Below, one piece after another: positions 45,026 to 57,943 of a stretch of DNA of 64,000 nt (position 1 is the first letter of the stretch; every line of letters begins with the position of its first letter). The notes under the pieces are model-generated. The model searched no databases, had not been told where the DNA came from, and worked only from the letters and a program-made list of their open reading frames with translations. The position numbers and the translations under genes were made by a program. Source of the stretch: Noviluteimonas lactosilytica. Its GTDB lineage: Bacteria > Pseudomonadota > Gammaproteobacteria > Xanthomonadales > Xanthomonadaceae. The stretch spans positions 806,001 to 870,000 of the forward strand of contig NZ_JAJGAK010000001.1 in NCBI RefSeq assembly GCF_020866925.1, given 5' to 3'.

Positions 45026-47167
45026 TTACTCCGCCGGCAACTGCATTTCCTGCAGCAAGTGCGGCGCCGGGTACACCTTGGCGAGCAGCCAGCGCAGGTA
45101 GCGCATGTCGACGTGGATCGCGCGCTTGAAGCGCGGGTCATACATCCAGCTCGCGCTCACCGCTTCCCAGTTGCTGTCGAAGTTCAGGCCGATGAGCTTG
45201 CCGTCGGCATCCAGCACGGGCGAACCGGAATTGCCGCCGGTGGTGTCGAGGTTGGTCATCAGGTTGACGGTCTGCGTCTTCAGCACCGGATCGGCGGTGG
45301 TGCCGAAGTCGCCCTTCGCGATCGCCTCGCGCAACGGCTTCGGCGCATCGAACGGCTTGACGCCCGTGTGCTTCTCGACGATGCCCTGCACCGTGGTGAG
45401 CGGGCGATAGTCGACGCCGTCACGCGGCGACATCGGGGTGATGCGGCCGTAGCTCACGCGCAGCGTGGAGTTCGCGTCGGGGTAGATCGCGCGGCCCTGC
45501 GACTTGTTGTACGCGGTCAGCGCGCGCATGTAGGCGGGGCGCAGGCGCAGCAGTTCGCCTTCGCGCTGCTTGCCCTCTTCCTCGATGCGCAGGTACGCGG
45601 GCAGCAGCGTTTTCGCGGCGACGAGCATCGGGTCGGTGCTTGCGGCGACGTTCGCGTCGTTCAACGTCGCCAGGCGCATGGCTTCGTCGCCGAGCTTCGT
45701 GCCGGCGTACAGCGCGTCCAGCTTCGCTTTCGCCTCCGCGTCGGTGGTGCCGAACACGCTGTCGAATTCCGGCAGGCGCTGCGCGGCCGGCAGCGCGCGG
45801 TACTGCGCGAGCAGATGCGCGAGGATCGCCTTCTCGACCTCGGGCGCGTAGCGACGCTGCACCTGCTTGAGCTGGCCGGCGATCAACGCTTCGTCGCGTT
45901 CCTGGTAACCGGATTCGCGCGCGGCGTCGGGCCTGGTGCGTTCGATGGCACGACGCTGCACGGTGAGCGAAGCACGCAGCAGCTGGGTGAACGAACGGAT
46001 CGCGGCGACGATCTGGTCGCGGTCGCGCATCGCCGCCGCATCGCGCAGCAATGCCTGCGCGGCGTCGATGTCGCGACGCTGCACGGCGCCGTCGGGTTGC
46101 TTGCCGAGCCACGCGAACAACGCGGCTTCCTGTTCGTTGCGCACGCGCACCGCGTCGCTGCGACGCAGGCCGTCGAGTTCGCCCTGCGCGCGCTTGAGGT
46201 TGTTCTTCAGCCCCTGCACCTGAGAGGCGTAGGCGACCTTCGCGTTCGCATCCTTCGCGGCGGCGGCGTCGATCGTGTCGATGACGCCGTCGAACAGCGC
46301 GACGCGCGACGGCAGCTGCCACTCGATCTGGTTCGCGAACTCCGGCGCCATGCGATGGCGGAAAGTCACGCCCGGATAACCGGCGAGCATCGCGAAGTCG
46401 CCGTCCTGCACGTGGCGCGTCGACACCTGCAGATGCGCGGGCGGCGCGTACGGCACGTTGTCCGGCGAATACTCGGCGGGCTTGCCGTCCTTGCCGACGT
46501 AGGCGCGCAGCAACGTGAAGTCGCCCGAGTGGCGCGGCCACATGAAGTTGTCGATCTCGTCGCCGTAGTTGCCGATCGCATCCGGCGGCGCGTACACGAG
46601 GCGGATGTCGCGCAGTTCGAGCTGCCTGATCAGGTAGAAGTCGCTGCCGTAATCCATGTTCGCGACGCTGCAGCGGAAGCCGGCTTCGCGTTCGCAGTCG
46701 GCGACGGCGGCCTTGGTCGCCGTGTCGATGGCGTCGAAGTACGCGCGGCCCTGCTTGCCGCGCGCATCGGCGAGGATGCGGTCGGTGATGCGGTCGAAGC
46801 CGGTCGTGACGAGCACGCGGAAGTCGGGGTTCGCCGGGAGTTCGCCCGCGCGGTCGGCGGCGACGAAGCCGTTGGCGATGAGGTCGCGCTCCGGCTTGCT
46901 GTTGTACTGGATGACGCCGAACGCGACATGGTGGTTCGTCAGCACCAGGCCGTCCTTCGAGACGAAGGCGCCGGTCGCGCCACCCACCTTCACCACCGCG
47001 TTCATCGGCGCGCGGGTGAGGTCGGCGAGTTGCTTCGGATCGCCTTTGAAGCCGGCGGCGCGCAGCTGCGATGCGATGTCGGGGAGCTGCGAGGGCATCC
47101 ACATGCCTTCATCGGCGTGGGCGGTGGCGGCGCACAGCAGCAAGGGGGCGATCAAGCGACGACGCAT
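45026..47167 (-). CDS. S46-family dipeptidyl-peptidase
   Basis: The 713-residue protein has a signal peptide (about 18 residues). The catalytic His is in TNHHVAFG (about 78-85), and the Ser is S647 in GGNSGSP; an Asp block is in HSGDF. S46 enzymes remove dipeptides from N-termini in the periplasm. The residue 18 after the Ser, known to set the first-pocket preference (Gly in DPP7, Arg in DPP11), is Ser665 here. The start ATG lies after a weak site. It diverges from tdh. Confidence 0.92.
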   Translation of the reverse strand: MRRRLIAPLLLCAATAHADEGMWMPSQLPDIASQLRAAGFKGDPKQLADLTRAPMNAVVKVGGATGAFVSKDGLVLTNHHVAFGVIQYNSKPERDLIANGFVAADRAGELPANPDFRVLVTTGFDRITDRILADARGKQGRAYFDAIDTATKAAVADCEREAGFRCSVANMDYGSDFYLIRQLELRDIRLVYAPPDAIGNYGDEIDNFMWPRHSGDFTLLRAYVGKDGKPAEYSPDNVPYAPPAHLQVSTRHVQDGDFAMLAGYPGVTFRHRMAPEFANQIEWQLPSRVALFDGVIDTIDAAAAKDANAKVAYASQVQGLKNNLKRAQGELDGLRRSDAVRVRNEQEAALFAWLGKQPDGAVQRRDIDAAQALLRDAAAMRDRDQIVAAIRSFTQLLRASLTVQRRAIERTRPDAARESGYQERDEALIAGQLKQVQRRYAPEVEKAILAHLLAQYRALPAAQRLPEFDSVFGTTDAEAKAKLDALYAGTKLGDEAMRLATLNDANVAASTDPMLVAAKTLLPAYLRIEEEGKQREGELLRLRPAYMRALTAYNKSQGRAIYPDANSTLRVSYGRITPMSPRDGVDYRPLTTVQGIVEKHTGVKPFDAPKPLREAIAKGDFGTTADPVLKTQTVNLMTNLDTTGGNSGSPVLDADGKLIGLNFDSNWEAVSASWMYDPRFKRAIHVDMRYLRWLLAKVYPAPHLLQEMQLPAE

Positions 47168-47223
47168 CGGCAACGGGCCTGTGGATGAAGGGCCCGCGAG
47201 TATAAGCGGCCGCCCCGGCGGCC

Positions 47224-47229
47224 TATAAT
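47224..47229 (+). promoter_or_regulatory. -10 box of tdh
   Basis: TATAAT is a perfect -10 consensus. Transcription would start near 47236, leaving about a 26-nt leader before the tdh ATG. A -35 is not obvious. Confidence 0.6.
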
Positions 47230-47261
47230 TCCGCCCCTCTTCCGTACGGTTCGGGCTCGAC

Positions 47262-48293
47262 ATGACGATGATGAAGGCGCTGGTGAAGCGCGAGGCGACC
47301 AAGGGCATCTGGATGGAGCAGGTCCCGGTCCCCACCCCCGGCCCGAACGAGGTCCTGATCCGCCTCGAGAAGACCGCCATCTGCGGCACCGACCTCCACA
47401 TCTACCTGTGGGACGAGTGGAGCCAGCGCACGATCAAGCCGGGCCTGGTGATCGGCCACGAGTTCGTCGGCCGCATCGTCGACCTCGGCCCCGGCGTGTC
47501 GGGCTACAAGGTCGGCCAGCGCGTGTCGGCCGAAGGCCACATCGTGTGCGGCCACTGCCGCAACTGCCGCGCCGGTCGCCAGCACCTGTGCCCGAACACC
47601 GTGGGCATCGGCGTGAATCGCAACGGCGCGTTCGCCGAGTTCATCGTGATGCCGGCCAGCAACCTGTGGCCGATCCCCGACCAGATCCCGAGCGAGCTCG
47701 CCGCGTTCTTCGATCCCTACGGCAACGCCGCGCATTGCGCGCTCGAGTTCGACGTCGTCGGCGAAGACGTGCTGATCACCGGCGCCGGCCCGATCGGCAT
47801 CATCGCCGCAGGCATCTGCAAGCACATCGGCGCGCGCAACGTGGTGGTGACCGACGTCAACGACTATCGCCTGAAGCTCGCCGCCGACATGGGCGCGACG
47901 CGCGTGGTCAACGTGTCGAACACCTCGCTCAAGGACGTGATGGCCGACCTGCACATGGAAGGCTTCGACGTGGGCCTGGAAATGAGCGGCAACCCGCGCG
48001 CGTTCAACGACATGCTCGATTGCATGTACCACGGCGGCAAGATCGCGATGCTCGGCATCATGCCGAAGGGCGCGGGCGCCGACTGGGACAAGATCATCTT
48101 CAAGGGCCTCACCCTGCACGGCATCTACGGTCGTCGCATGTACGAGACCTGGTACAAGATGACGCAGCTGGTCCTCGGCGGTTTCCCGCTGGGCAAGGTG
48201 CTCACGCACCAGCTGCCGATCGATTCGTTCCAGGAAGGTTTCGAACTGATGGAATCGGGCAAGGCCGGCAAGGTCGTGCTCTCGTGGAATTGA
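47262..48293 (+). CDS. tdh: L-threonine 3-dehydrogenase
   Basis: The 343-residue zinc alcohol dehydrogenase oxidises threonine to 2-amino-3-oxobutyrate. ICGTDLHIY carries a catalytic zinc ligand, GHEFVG follows, and [15 protein letters not shown] is the structural zinc loop. The NAD motif is GAGPIG near residue 171. Two further in-frame ATGs follow closely (47268 and 47271), so the exact start is open. kbl follows 4 bp on. Confidence 0.94.
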   Translation: MTMMKALVKREATKGIWMEQVPVPTPGPNEVLIRLEKTAICGTDLHIYLWDEWSQRTIKPGLVIGHEFVGRIVDLGPGVSGYKVGQRVSAEGHIVCGHCRNCRAGRQHLCPNTVGIGVNRNGAFAEFIVMPASNLWPIPDQIPSELAAFFDPYGNAAHCALEFDVVGEDVLITGAGPIGIIAAGICKHIGARNVVVTDVNDYRLKLAADMGATRVVNVSNTSLKDVMADLHMEGFDVGLEMSGNPRAFNDMLDCMYHGGKIAMLGIMPKGAGADWDKIIFKGLTLHGIYGRRMYETWYKMTQLVLGGFPLGKVLTHQLPIDSFQEGFELMESGKAGKVVLSWN

Positions 48294-48297
48294 CGGC

Positions 48298-49500
<1,203 letters not shown>

Positions 49501-49542
49501 CGTTGTCTCCCTCCCCTGCTCGCAGGGGAGGGCCGCGTGGGA

Positions 49543-50214
49543 TCACGCGAGCGCGGCGACTTCAGCGCGCGTCAACGGACGCCACGCGCCCTTCGCAAGT
49601 TCACCAAGCGCCAACGCGCCGATCGAAACCCGGATCAGCCGCAGCACACCGATCTGCTGCGTGGCGAGCATCCGCCGGATCTGCCGATTGCGACCTGCGT
49701 CGAGCACGATCTCGAGCCACGCGTTGCGTTCGCCCGCGCGGAGCAGCGTCGCGGATTTCGCACGCAGGAATTCGCCCGCGTCCACGACGCCTGCGCGCAA
49801 CGTTGCGAGCACGACCGCATCGGGGATCCGGTCGACCTGCACGTGATAGGTCTTGTCGGGGCCGGCCGCCGGGTCGGCGATGTGCGCCGACCACGCCGGA
49901 TCGTTGGAAAACAGCAGCAACCCTTCGCTCGCCTTGTCGAGCCGGCCGACCGGTGCGATCCACGGCAGCCCCGCCCCATCGAAACAGCGGTACACGGTGT
50001 CGCGGCCCTGCTCGTCGCGCGCCGTCGTGACCAGGCCGCGCGGCTTGTTGAGCATCACGTAGTGGCGCTCCGGCGCCGCATCGAGATCGCGACCGTCGAC
50101 GGCGATGCTGTGCTTGCCGGCGATCGTCGGGAATTCGGGATCGCGCACGACGCGCCCGTCGACGCTGACGCGACCGGCGCGGATCCATTCGGCCGCCTGC
50201 GTCCGCGAACACAC
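49543..50214 (-). CDS. RsuA/RluB-family rRNA pseudouridine synthase
   Basis: The protein has an S4 domain (GRVSVDGRVV) and then a catalytic domain with the GRLDKASEGLLL motif holding the catalytic Asp (near residue 91). It converts uridine to pseudouridine in rRNA. Counting from GTG 50214 gives 223 residues, but the frame stays open to 50274 and codes for RHGLARALSKRG, a likely part of the S4 domain. A CTG or other non-standard start upstream is possible; no ATG, GTG or TTG exists there. Confidence 0.82.
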   Translation of the reverse strand: MCSRTQAAEWIRAGRVSVDGRVVRDPEFPTIAGKHSIAVDGRDLDAAPERHYVMLNKPRGLVTTARDEQGRDTVYRCFDGAGLPWIAPVGRLDKASEGLLLFSNDPAWSAHIADPAAGPDKTYHVQVDRIPDAVVLATLRAGVVDAGEFLRAKSATLLRAGERNAWLEIVLDAGRNRQIRRMLATQQIGVLRLIRVSIGALALGELAKGAWRPLTRAEVAALA

Positions 50215-50274
50215 GCCGCGCTTCGACAGCGCGCGTGCGAGGCCGTGGCGGGGCGCCGGTAGTGCCAGCGTCGG

Positions 50275-50886
50275 TTACTGCGCGCCGTCGGGCTTGGCCG
50301 GCGGCGTCGCGGGCGCGGTCGCAGGCGTGGTGGACGGCGCAGGCTGCGTGCCCGGCGCTTCGCCGGCGGGCGTCGTCGTAGCGGGCGTCGCCGACGTGGA
50401 CGCAGCGGCAGGGGCCGCTATCGCGGGAGCCGCGGCAGCACCGCCGCCCTTCGCCACGCGCACACCGCGCGCCTTCATCCACTGGTCGAATTCTTCGGCG
50501 GTCATGCGCTTGCCGTTCTGGTTCATGTCGAACCGCCACGGCGTATTGTCGAACTGCGTCTGCGGCTTGTAGGTGGCCGGATCGATGACGCCGTTCGCGG
50601 GCGACGCCGCGGGCATCGCATTGGCGACGCTGCGGCAACCCTCGAGCTTGATGCGGAACAACACGTTGTCGACCGTCTGCGCTTCGTCGAACGCCTGCGC
50701 GAGCACGCCGGTCGGTGCGCCGAGCTGATGGCTGGGGACGGTCAGCTCAGGCGACAGCGCAGGCAACACCGTCGGCTGGATCGGCAAACCGCGCGGCGCG
50801 GTCGCCATCGAACAATTCGCGGGAACCTGGGCATGCGCGACGCCTGCCATCGCCAACAATCCGAGTGCTACGAGCGCGTTTCGCAT
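50275..50886 (-). CDS. Secreted hypothetical protein with one EF-hand-like loop
   Basis: The 203-residue protein has a signal peptide (about 19 residues). Residues about 120-133 carry DMNQNGKRMTAEEF, which fits an EF-hand loop. The last 60 residues are a Pro/Ala/Thr-rich repeat region (GTQPAPSTTPATAPATPP). No family is recognised. Its TAA precedes the pseudouridine synthase frame. Confidence 0.6.
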   Translation of the reverse strand: MRNALVALGLLAMAGVAHAQVPANCSMATAPRGLPIQPTVLPALSPELTVPSHQLGAPTGVLAQAFDEAQTVDNVLFRIKLEGCRSVANAMPAASPANGVIDPATYKPQTQFDNTPWRFDMNQNGKRMTAEEFDQWMKARGVRVAKGGGAAAAPAIAAPAAASTSATPATTTPAGEAPGTQPAPSTTPATAPATPPAKPDGAQ

Positions 50887-50970
50887 GACATTCCTCCCGA
50901 GTTCGTCGGAAGTGTAGGCATCGCTTCCGTATCGAACAACCGAAAAGTAACGAATCGTGCGTGACGCAGC

Positions 50971-51010
50971 CCAGAAAAAAAGAAGCCCGGCGCGAGGCCG
51001 GGCTTCTTCG
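50971..51010 (-). terminator. Terminator of the OmpA-family gene
   Basis: On the minus strand GAAGCCCGGC pairs with GCCGGGCTTC around a short loop and is followed by a T tract of seven. It sits just after the OmpA-family stop codon. Confidence 0.85.
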
Positions 51011-51031
51011 TAACGCGTGTTGCCGTCGAGC

Positions 51032-52141
51032 TTAGTTCTGGACGTTCAGCTCGGTGCGGCGGTTGCGCGCACGGCCTTCCGGATTGTCCGAACCGTCTTC
51101 GTTGGTGTTCGGCGCAATCGGGCGGCTCTCGCCGTAACCGACCGGACCCACCAGGCGACCGGCGTCGATGCCGTTGCTCGTCAGGTAGTCGTACACGGCC
51201 TGGGCGCGACGCTCGGAGAGCTTCTGGTTGTATTCGTCGGTACCGACCGAGTCGGTGTGACCGGCGACTTCAACCTTCAGTTCCGGATAGCGCTTCAGGA
51301 TTTCCACCGCTTCGCCGAGGATCTGGACCGCATCCGGACGCAGCACCGACTTGTCGAAGTCGAAGTTGACGCCCTTCAGGTCGATCGTGACCGGCACCGG
51401 GCAGCCGTCCGGACCGATGGTCTGGCCAGCCTGCGAACCCGGGCACTTGTCGTCGCAGTTGTTGACGCCGTCGCCGTCGTCATCCTGGTCGGCGCACGAC
51501 GGGGCGGCCGGGGCCGGCGGGGCCGGCGGGGCCGGTTCCGGACCAAGCGCCACGGTCAGGCCGACCGAAGCGAGCAGATCGGTGAAGTAGTCTTCCTGCG
51601 CGTTGGCCGGACGAGCCTGCTCGTCGTCGAAGTCGATGCGCGTGCCGACTTCCGTGCGGAGGTCGACGCGACCGAAGTCGAACTGCAGACCGGCGCCGAG
51701 GTTGACGGCGAAGTTGTTGTCTTCGTGCTGGCGCGGGTAGCCGTCGGCCGGCGGCGGCAGGGTCGGGTCAGCGATGAACTCTTCTTCATGACGCTGCCAG
51801 CCCAGGCCACCACGCAGGTAGGGCCACCACTTCGAATCGGCGTTACGGAAGTGATAACGCGCGTCAGCCGAGACGCCGTACTGGCTCCAGAACAGGTTCG
51901 GGTTTTCCGACTTGTCGGGGTTCTGGTAGTTCAGTTCCATCTCGACAGACCAGTTCGGGTTCAGGAACTTGCCGAAACCCAGCGTGCCGAAGATGGAGTC
52001 TTCGGTGTCACGGTCCGTGTCCTGGAAGTTCACGCCCGTCGAGCCCGCCACGTACCAGCGGTCGTCGAAGGTCTGCGCGGAAGCCGCCTGCGCGACGCCG
52101 AGGCCACACAGAAGCGCGGCGCAGAGGAGTTTCTTGTTCAT
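51032..52141 (-). CDS. OmpA/OprF-family outer-membrane protein
   Basis: The 369-residue protein has a signal peptide (about 22 residues) and an eight-strand barrel to about residue 195. A Pro/Ala hinge follows, then a short TSP3-like DQDDDGDGVNNCDD calcium loop with Cys pairs, and the peptidoglycan-binding OmpA domain (GHTDSVG and RARNRRTEL). It anchors the outer membrane to the wall and may be a slow porin. AAGGAG sits at an ideal distance before the ATG, suggesting high expression. Confidence 0.92.
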   Translation of the reverse strand: MNKKLLCAALLCGLGVAQAASAQTFDDRWYVAGSTGVNFQDTDRDTEDSIFGTLGFGKFLNPNWSVEMELNYQNPDKSENPNLFWSQYGVSADARYHFRNADSKWWPYLRGGLGWQRHEEEFIADPTLPPPADGYPRQHEDNNFAVNLGAGLQFDFGRVDLRTEVGTRIDFDDEQARPANAQEDYFTDLLASVGLTVALGPEPAPPAPPAPAAPSCADQDDDGDGVNNCDDKCPGSQAGQTIGPDGCPVPVTIDLKGVNFDFDKSVLRPDAVQILGEAVEILKRYPELKVEVAGHTDSVGTDEYNQKLSERRAQAVYDYLTSNGIDAGRLVGPVGYGESRPIAPNTNEDGSDNPEGRARNRRTELNVQN

Positions 52142-52302
52142 GTTCAGCTCCTTGATCAGGGTAAAGAAACCAACGCTATTTCGATTTCAGACGGCCGCAT
52201 TCCGCACGGCATCTAGGCCAACCTAATTCGGGCCGCATGAAGGCCTTGTTAACGCTAACATAACTTTCAAGGGGGTGCCAAGCCCTTAACACGGCGCGAA
52301 TC

Positions 52303-53757
52303 TTACACCCTGTACAGGTTCAGGAAGTCCGAGATCGACATGGCTTCCAGCTCCGCGGGCTTGCCGGCCAGGGCCATCAGGCGGTCCGCCGATGCGGCGG
52401 GGAGGTGGGCGCGGATGGCGGCCTGGAACTTGGCCATCAGCACCGGGATGCCTTCGGCGCGACGCTTGCGGTGGCCGATCGGATAGTCGATCGACACCTT
52501 CTCCGTCGACGTGCCGTCCTTGAAGAACACCTGCACCGAGTTGCCGATGTAGCGCTTTTCGGCGTCGAAGTAGTCCTTCGTGAACTGCGGGTTCTCCTTC
52601 ACGGTCATCTTCGCGCGCAGCGCGTCGATGCGCGCGTCGCCCGCGATGTCGTCGTTGTAATCGTCCGCGGTCAGGCGACCGAAGATCAGCGGCACGGCCA
52701 CCATGTACTGGAGGCAGTGGTCGCGGTCGGCGTAGTTGGCCAGCGGGCCGGTCTTGTCGATGATGCGGACGCCGGCTTCCTGCGTCTCGATCTCGATGCG
52801 TTCGATGTCCTCGATGCGGCCCTTCACCTGCGGGTGCAGCTGCATCGCGGCTTCCACCGCGGTCTGCGCGTGGAATTCGGCCGGGAACGAGATCTTGAAC
52901 AGGACGTTCTCCATCACGTAGCTGCCGAACGGGCGCTCGAACTGGAATTCCTTGCCCTTGAAGGCGACGTCGTAGAAGCCCCAGGTCTTCGCCGACAGCG
53001 CGCTCGGATAGCCGACGACCTTCTTCTCGACGGCATTCAGCGCGTGCGTGACCGCGCGGCGGCATGCGTCGCCCGCCGCCCAGCTCTTGCGCGGGCCGGT
53101 GTTCGGCGCGTGGCGGTAGGTGCGCAGCACACCGTTGTCGATCCACGAATGCGAGACGGCGGTGATGATTTCGTCCTTGCCGCCGCCGAGCATCGCGGTC
53201 GCGACCGCGGTCGACGCGAGGCGCACCAGGATGACGTGGTCGAGGCCGACGCGGTTGAACGAGTTCTGCAGCGCGTATACGCCCTGGATCTCGTGCGCCT
53301 TGATCGCCCAGCCGAGCACGTCGCGCACGGTGATGGTCTTGCCGGTGTCGTCGCGCAGCGCCTTGCGGTTCATCCAGTCGGCGACGGCGAGGATCGCGCC
53401 GAGGTTGTCCGACGGATGGCCCCATTCGGCGGCGAGCCAGGTGTCGTTGAAGTCGAGCCAGCGCACCAGGGTGCCGATGTTGAAGGCGGCCTGGACCGGA
53501 TCGAGCTCGAAGCCCGTGCCCGGCACGACGGCGCCGCCCGGCAGGGTCGCGCCCGGCACGATCGGGCCGAGGTGCTTCACGCACCCTTCGAACTTCATCG
53601 CGAGCATCGCGCATGCGAGCGAGTCGAGCAGCATGTAACGCGCGGTGTCGTACGCCTCCTGCGAGTCGACCTTGTAGTCGACGACGTAATCGGCGATGTC
53701 GACCATCGGCTGGTCGGGATTCGGGCGGACGGCGGAACGAACGTCGAAGTGGCTCAT
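52303..53757 (-). CDS. prpD: 2-methylcitrate dehydratase (PrpD family)
   Basis: The 484-residue MmgE/PrpD enzyme dehydrates 2-methylcitrate in propionate breakdown. Blocks include RWLDFNDTW, AEWGHPSDNLG and NRVGLDHVIL, all in the usual order. It lies on the same strand as prpC and prpB, about 4.9 kb from them, with five plus-strand genes between. A start 19 codons upstream is possible; the ATG at 53757 is preferred. Confidence 0.9.
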   Translation of the reverse strand: MSHFDVRSAVRPNPDQPMVDIADYVVDYKVDSQEAYDTARYMLLDSLACAMLAMKFEGCVKHLGPIVPGATLPGGAVVPGTGFELDPVQAAFNIGTLVRWLDFNDTWLAAEWGHPSDNLGAILAVADWMNRKALRDDTGKTITVRDVLGWAIKAHEIQGVYALQNSFNRVGLDHVILVRLASTAVATAMLGGGKDEIITAVSHSWIDNGVLRTYRHAPNTGPRKSWAAGDACRRAVTHALNAVEKKVVGYPSALSAKTWGFYDVAFKGKEFQFERPFGSYVMENVLFKISFPAEFHAQTAVEAAMQLHPQVKGRIEDIERIEIETQEAGVRIIDKTGPLANYADRDHCLQYMVAVPLIFGRLTADDYNDDIAGDARIDALRAKMTVKENPQFTKDYFDAEKRYIGNSVQVFFKDGTSTEKVSIDYPIGHRKRRAEGIPVLMAKFQAAIRAHLPAASADRLMALAGKPAELEAMSISDFLNLYRV

Positions 53758-53927
53758 GCGTACGTCAATGGCGGAGGGAAGCCGCGCATTTTGCCAGAGC
53801 GCGAGGCTCTTCACGGCCCGGCCATCGGTCTTCGCACCGATCCCTGCGCGATCGCGTTGCGCTGGTGCAACGCTCCGGGCCTTCCGCCGGGCTTGGTCGA
53901 TGGCCCCGGCGAGCGCATGTTGAAGGC

Positions 53928-54713
53928 ATGGATACGCCCTTCCCTTCGCTCTTCCTTTCGCACGGTTCGCCGATGCTCGCCGTGCAGGATTCGGCCGCCG
54001 GCCGGTTCCTCGACGGGCTCGGCCACGCGTTGCCGAGGCCGCGCGCGATCGTCGTCGCCTCCGCGCACTTCACCGCCGCGCCGACGCACGTCGGCTTCGC
54101 CGCGCTCCCGCGCACCGTGCACGACTTCGGTGGATTCCCGCCGCAGCTCTATACGTTGCGATACCCCGCGGCGGGCCTGCCCGCGCTCGCGCAGGATGTC
54201 GCGCGCCGCATCGAGGCCGCCGGCATTCCCGTGCAACCCGCGCCCGAGCATGGCCTCGACCACGGCGTGTGGGTGCCGTTGCTGCGCATGTATCCCGAAG
54301 CCGACATCCCCGTCGTGCCGATCTCCGTCGACCCGCGCGGCGATGCGGCGTCGCACATCGCATTGGGCCGCGCACTCGCGGGCCTGCGCGACGAAGGCGT
54401 GCTGGTCATCGGCTCCGGTGGCTTCGTGCACAACCTCGGCGATCTCGACTGGGCGCATCCGGATGCGTCGATGCCGCCGTGGGCGGCCGAGTTTGCCGAC
54501 TGGATGCGCGAACGCCTGCGCGACCACGACCTCGATGCGCTCGCCCAATGGGAAACGCGCGCGCCGCACGCGCGCCGCGCGCATCCGACGGTCGAGCACC
54601 TGATGCCGCTGTTCGTCGCGGTCGGCGCGGGGGGCGATGCGACGACGATGCGCCAGTTGCACCAGTCGCACGAATTCGGGAGCCTGGCGCTCGACGCCTT
54701 CGCGTTCGGCTGA
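53928..54713 (+). CDS. DODA-type extradiol aromatic ring dioxygenase
   Basis: The 261-residue protein resembles the LigB/4,5-DOPA dioxygenase family (YgiD type). Iron or zinc ligands are in SLFLSHGSP, SAHF, GLDHGVWVP and GGFVHNLGD. It may open aromatic rings or act on DOPA-like compounds. It reads away from prpD and stands 30 bp before the flavin oxidoreductase. Confidence 0.85.
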   Translation: MDTPFPSLFLSHGSPMLAVQDSAAGRFLDGLGHALPRPRAIVVASAHFTAAPTHVGFAALPRTVHDFGGFPPQLYTLRYPAAGLPALAQDVARRIEAAGIPVQPAPEHGLDHGVWVPLLRMYPEADIPVVPISVDPRGDAASHIALGRALAGLRDEGVLVIGSGGFVHNLGDLDWAHPDASMPPWAAEFADWMRERLRDHDLDALAQWETRAPHARRAHPTVEHLMPLFVAVGAGGDATTMRQLHQSHEFGSLALDAFAFG

Positions 54714-56798
<2,085 letters not shown>

Positions 56799-56846
56799 CG
56801 ACCCCGGTCGTACGCTCCGCGGTTCGACCCCCGCGGAGACGCCCCG

Positions 56847-57203
56847 ATGTACATCGATGGCTTTGTCGTGCCCGTACCGAAGGCCAAGCTGGCCGCCTAC
56901 AAGAAATTGTCGAAGAAGGCCTCTGTCGTCTGGAAAGAGCTCGGCGCGATCGAATACGTCGAAGCGGTCGAAGACGACGTGCAACCCGGCAAGGTCACCA
57001 GCTTCCCCCAGGCCGTGAAGCGCAAGCCCGGCGAGGTCGTGGTCTTCGCCTGGATCATCTACAAGACCAAGGCCGAGCGGAACCGCATCAACAAGGCGGT
57101 GATGAAAGACCCGCGCCTGGCCGACATGATGGATCCGAAGGACCTGCCCTTCGACGGCAAGCGGATGTTCTGGGGCGGCTTCAAGCCCATCGTCTGGGAG
57201 TGA
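56847..57203 (+). CDS. DUF1428 family protein
   Basis: The 118-residue protein begins YIDGFVVPVPKAKLAAYKK and has the dimeric alpha+beta barrel pattern of DUF1428, ending FDGKRMFWGGF. Such proteins are often linked to stress or antibiotic tolerance, but function is unknown. A TACGCT -10-like box lies upstream. Confidence 0.88.
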   Translation: MYIDGFVVPVPKAKLAAYKKLSKKASVVWKELGAIEYVEAVEDDVQPGKVTSFPQAVKRKPGEVVVFAWIIYKTKAERNRINKAVMKDPRLADMMDPKDLPFDGKRMFWGGFKPIVWE

Positions 57204-57466
57204 GCGCGCCCTAGCGCATTCACATAAAAAAGACAAGCAAATCCGCAGCTTACGCACGCCGTTCAGGAACGGTTGGGAAAGTGATCGCTACCGTGCGCAC
57301 ACTTTTTCACGGCCCCGCGCATCGATGCGGGGCACCGTCGCGGCCTTCCGGCATCGGGGCCGCGATTGGGCAAAGGCCGCCATAGAGCCGCCGCCCTCCC
57401 CAGTACGCCATGCCGCGCGGGTCCTTCCGGACCTTCGTGGCGCAACGGAGCAAGGAGTCCGACGCA

Positions 57467-57925
57467 ATGAAGCTCGCCTGGATCCTCTGGCTGTCGCAGG
57501 TATTGCCGCAGCCGGCCGCAGATTCGCTCTGCCTCAGCACCACCGTGTACCTCGAGGCCCGCGACCAGTCGGCCCGCGGCCAGCAGGCCGTCGCCGAAGT
57601 CGCCCTGCGCCGCCGCGACAGCGGCCTGTGGGGCGACAACCTGTGCTCGGTGGTCACCGCGCGCAAGCAGTTCGCGCCGACCATCGTGCCGGCCAACACC
57701 AACCTGCGCGGCGGCGAAGCATGGGCGCACGCGGTCACCATCGCCATCGAAGCGCAGGACAACTGGGCGTTGCCCGCGGGCCAGCGCAAGGAGATCGTGC
57801 CGGGCGCGAGCCACTTCGCCGCGCACGCGATCGCGAGCCCGTCGTGGCGCAACGCCTACCAGGTCGCGACGATCGGCGACCACACGTTCTATCGCGTGCA
57901 GAAGCTGAAGCCGCGCAACGGCTGA
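57467..57925 (+). CDS. Cell-wall hydrolase (SleB / Hydrolase_2 type)
   Basis: The 152-residue protein is a short SleB-like domain with TVYLEARDQSARGQQAVAEV and catalytic-type Glu, and HFAAH and FYRV blocks near the end. It probably cuts peptidoglycan. The short hydrophobic N-terminus is a weak signal. AAGGAG precedes the ATG. The 263-bp gap upstream holds a GCCCCGC/GCGGGGC hairpin (57312-57333) but no other gene. Confidence 0.75.
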   Translation: MKLAWILWLSQVLPQPAADSLCLSTTVYLEARDQSARGQQAVAEVALRRRDSGLWGDNLCSVVTARKQFAPTIVPANTNLRGGEAWAHAVTIAIEAQDNWALPAGQRKEIVPGASHFAAHAIASPSWRNAYQVATIGDHTFYRVQKLKPRNG

Positions 57926-57943
57926 TTCGAAAAGGTTGATCGC

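Noticed and set aside
50971-51010. A riboswitch at the hairpin between the EF-hand-like gene and the OmpA gene
   Set aside because: It is a simple stem with a T tract right after the OmpA-family stop, so a terminator explains it.
52264-52290. TGGCAC-like sequence near the OmpA-family promoter as a sigma-54 site
   Set aside because: The distance between the GG and the TTG element is one base short of the required spacing, and the GC doublet is missing.
57204-57466. A small RNA in the gap before the cell-wall hydrolase gene
   Set aside because: Only one palindrome (57312-57333) is evident and no promoter-like or terminator-like T tract frames it.
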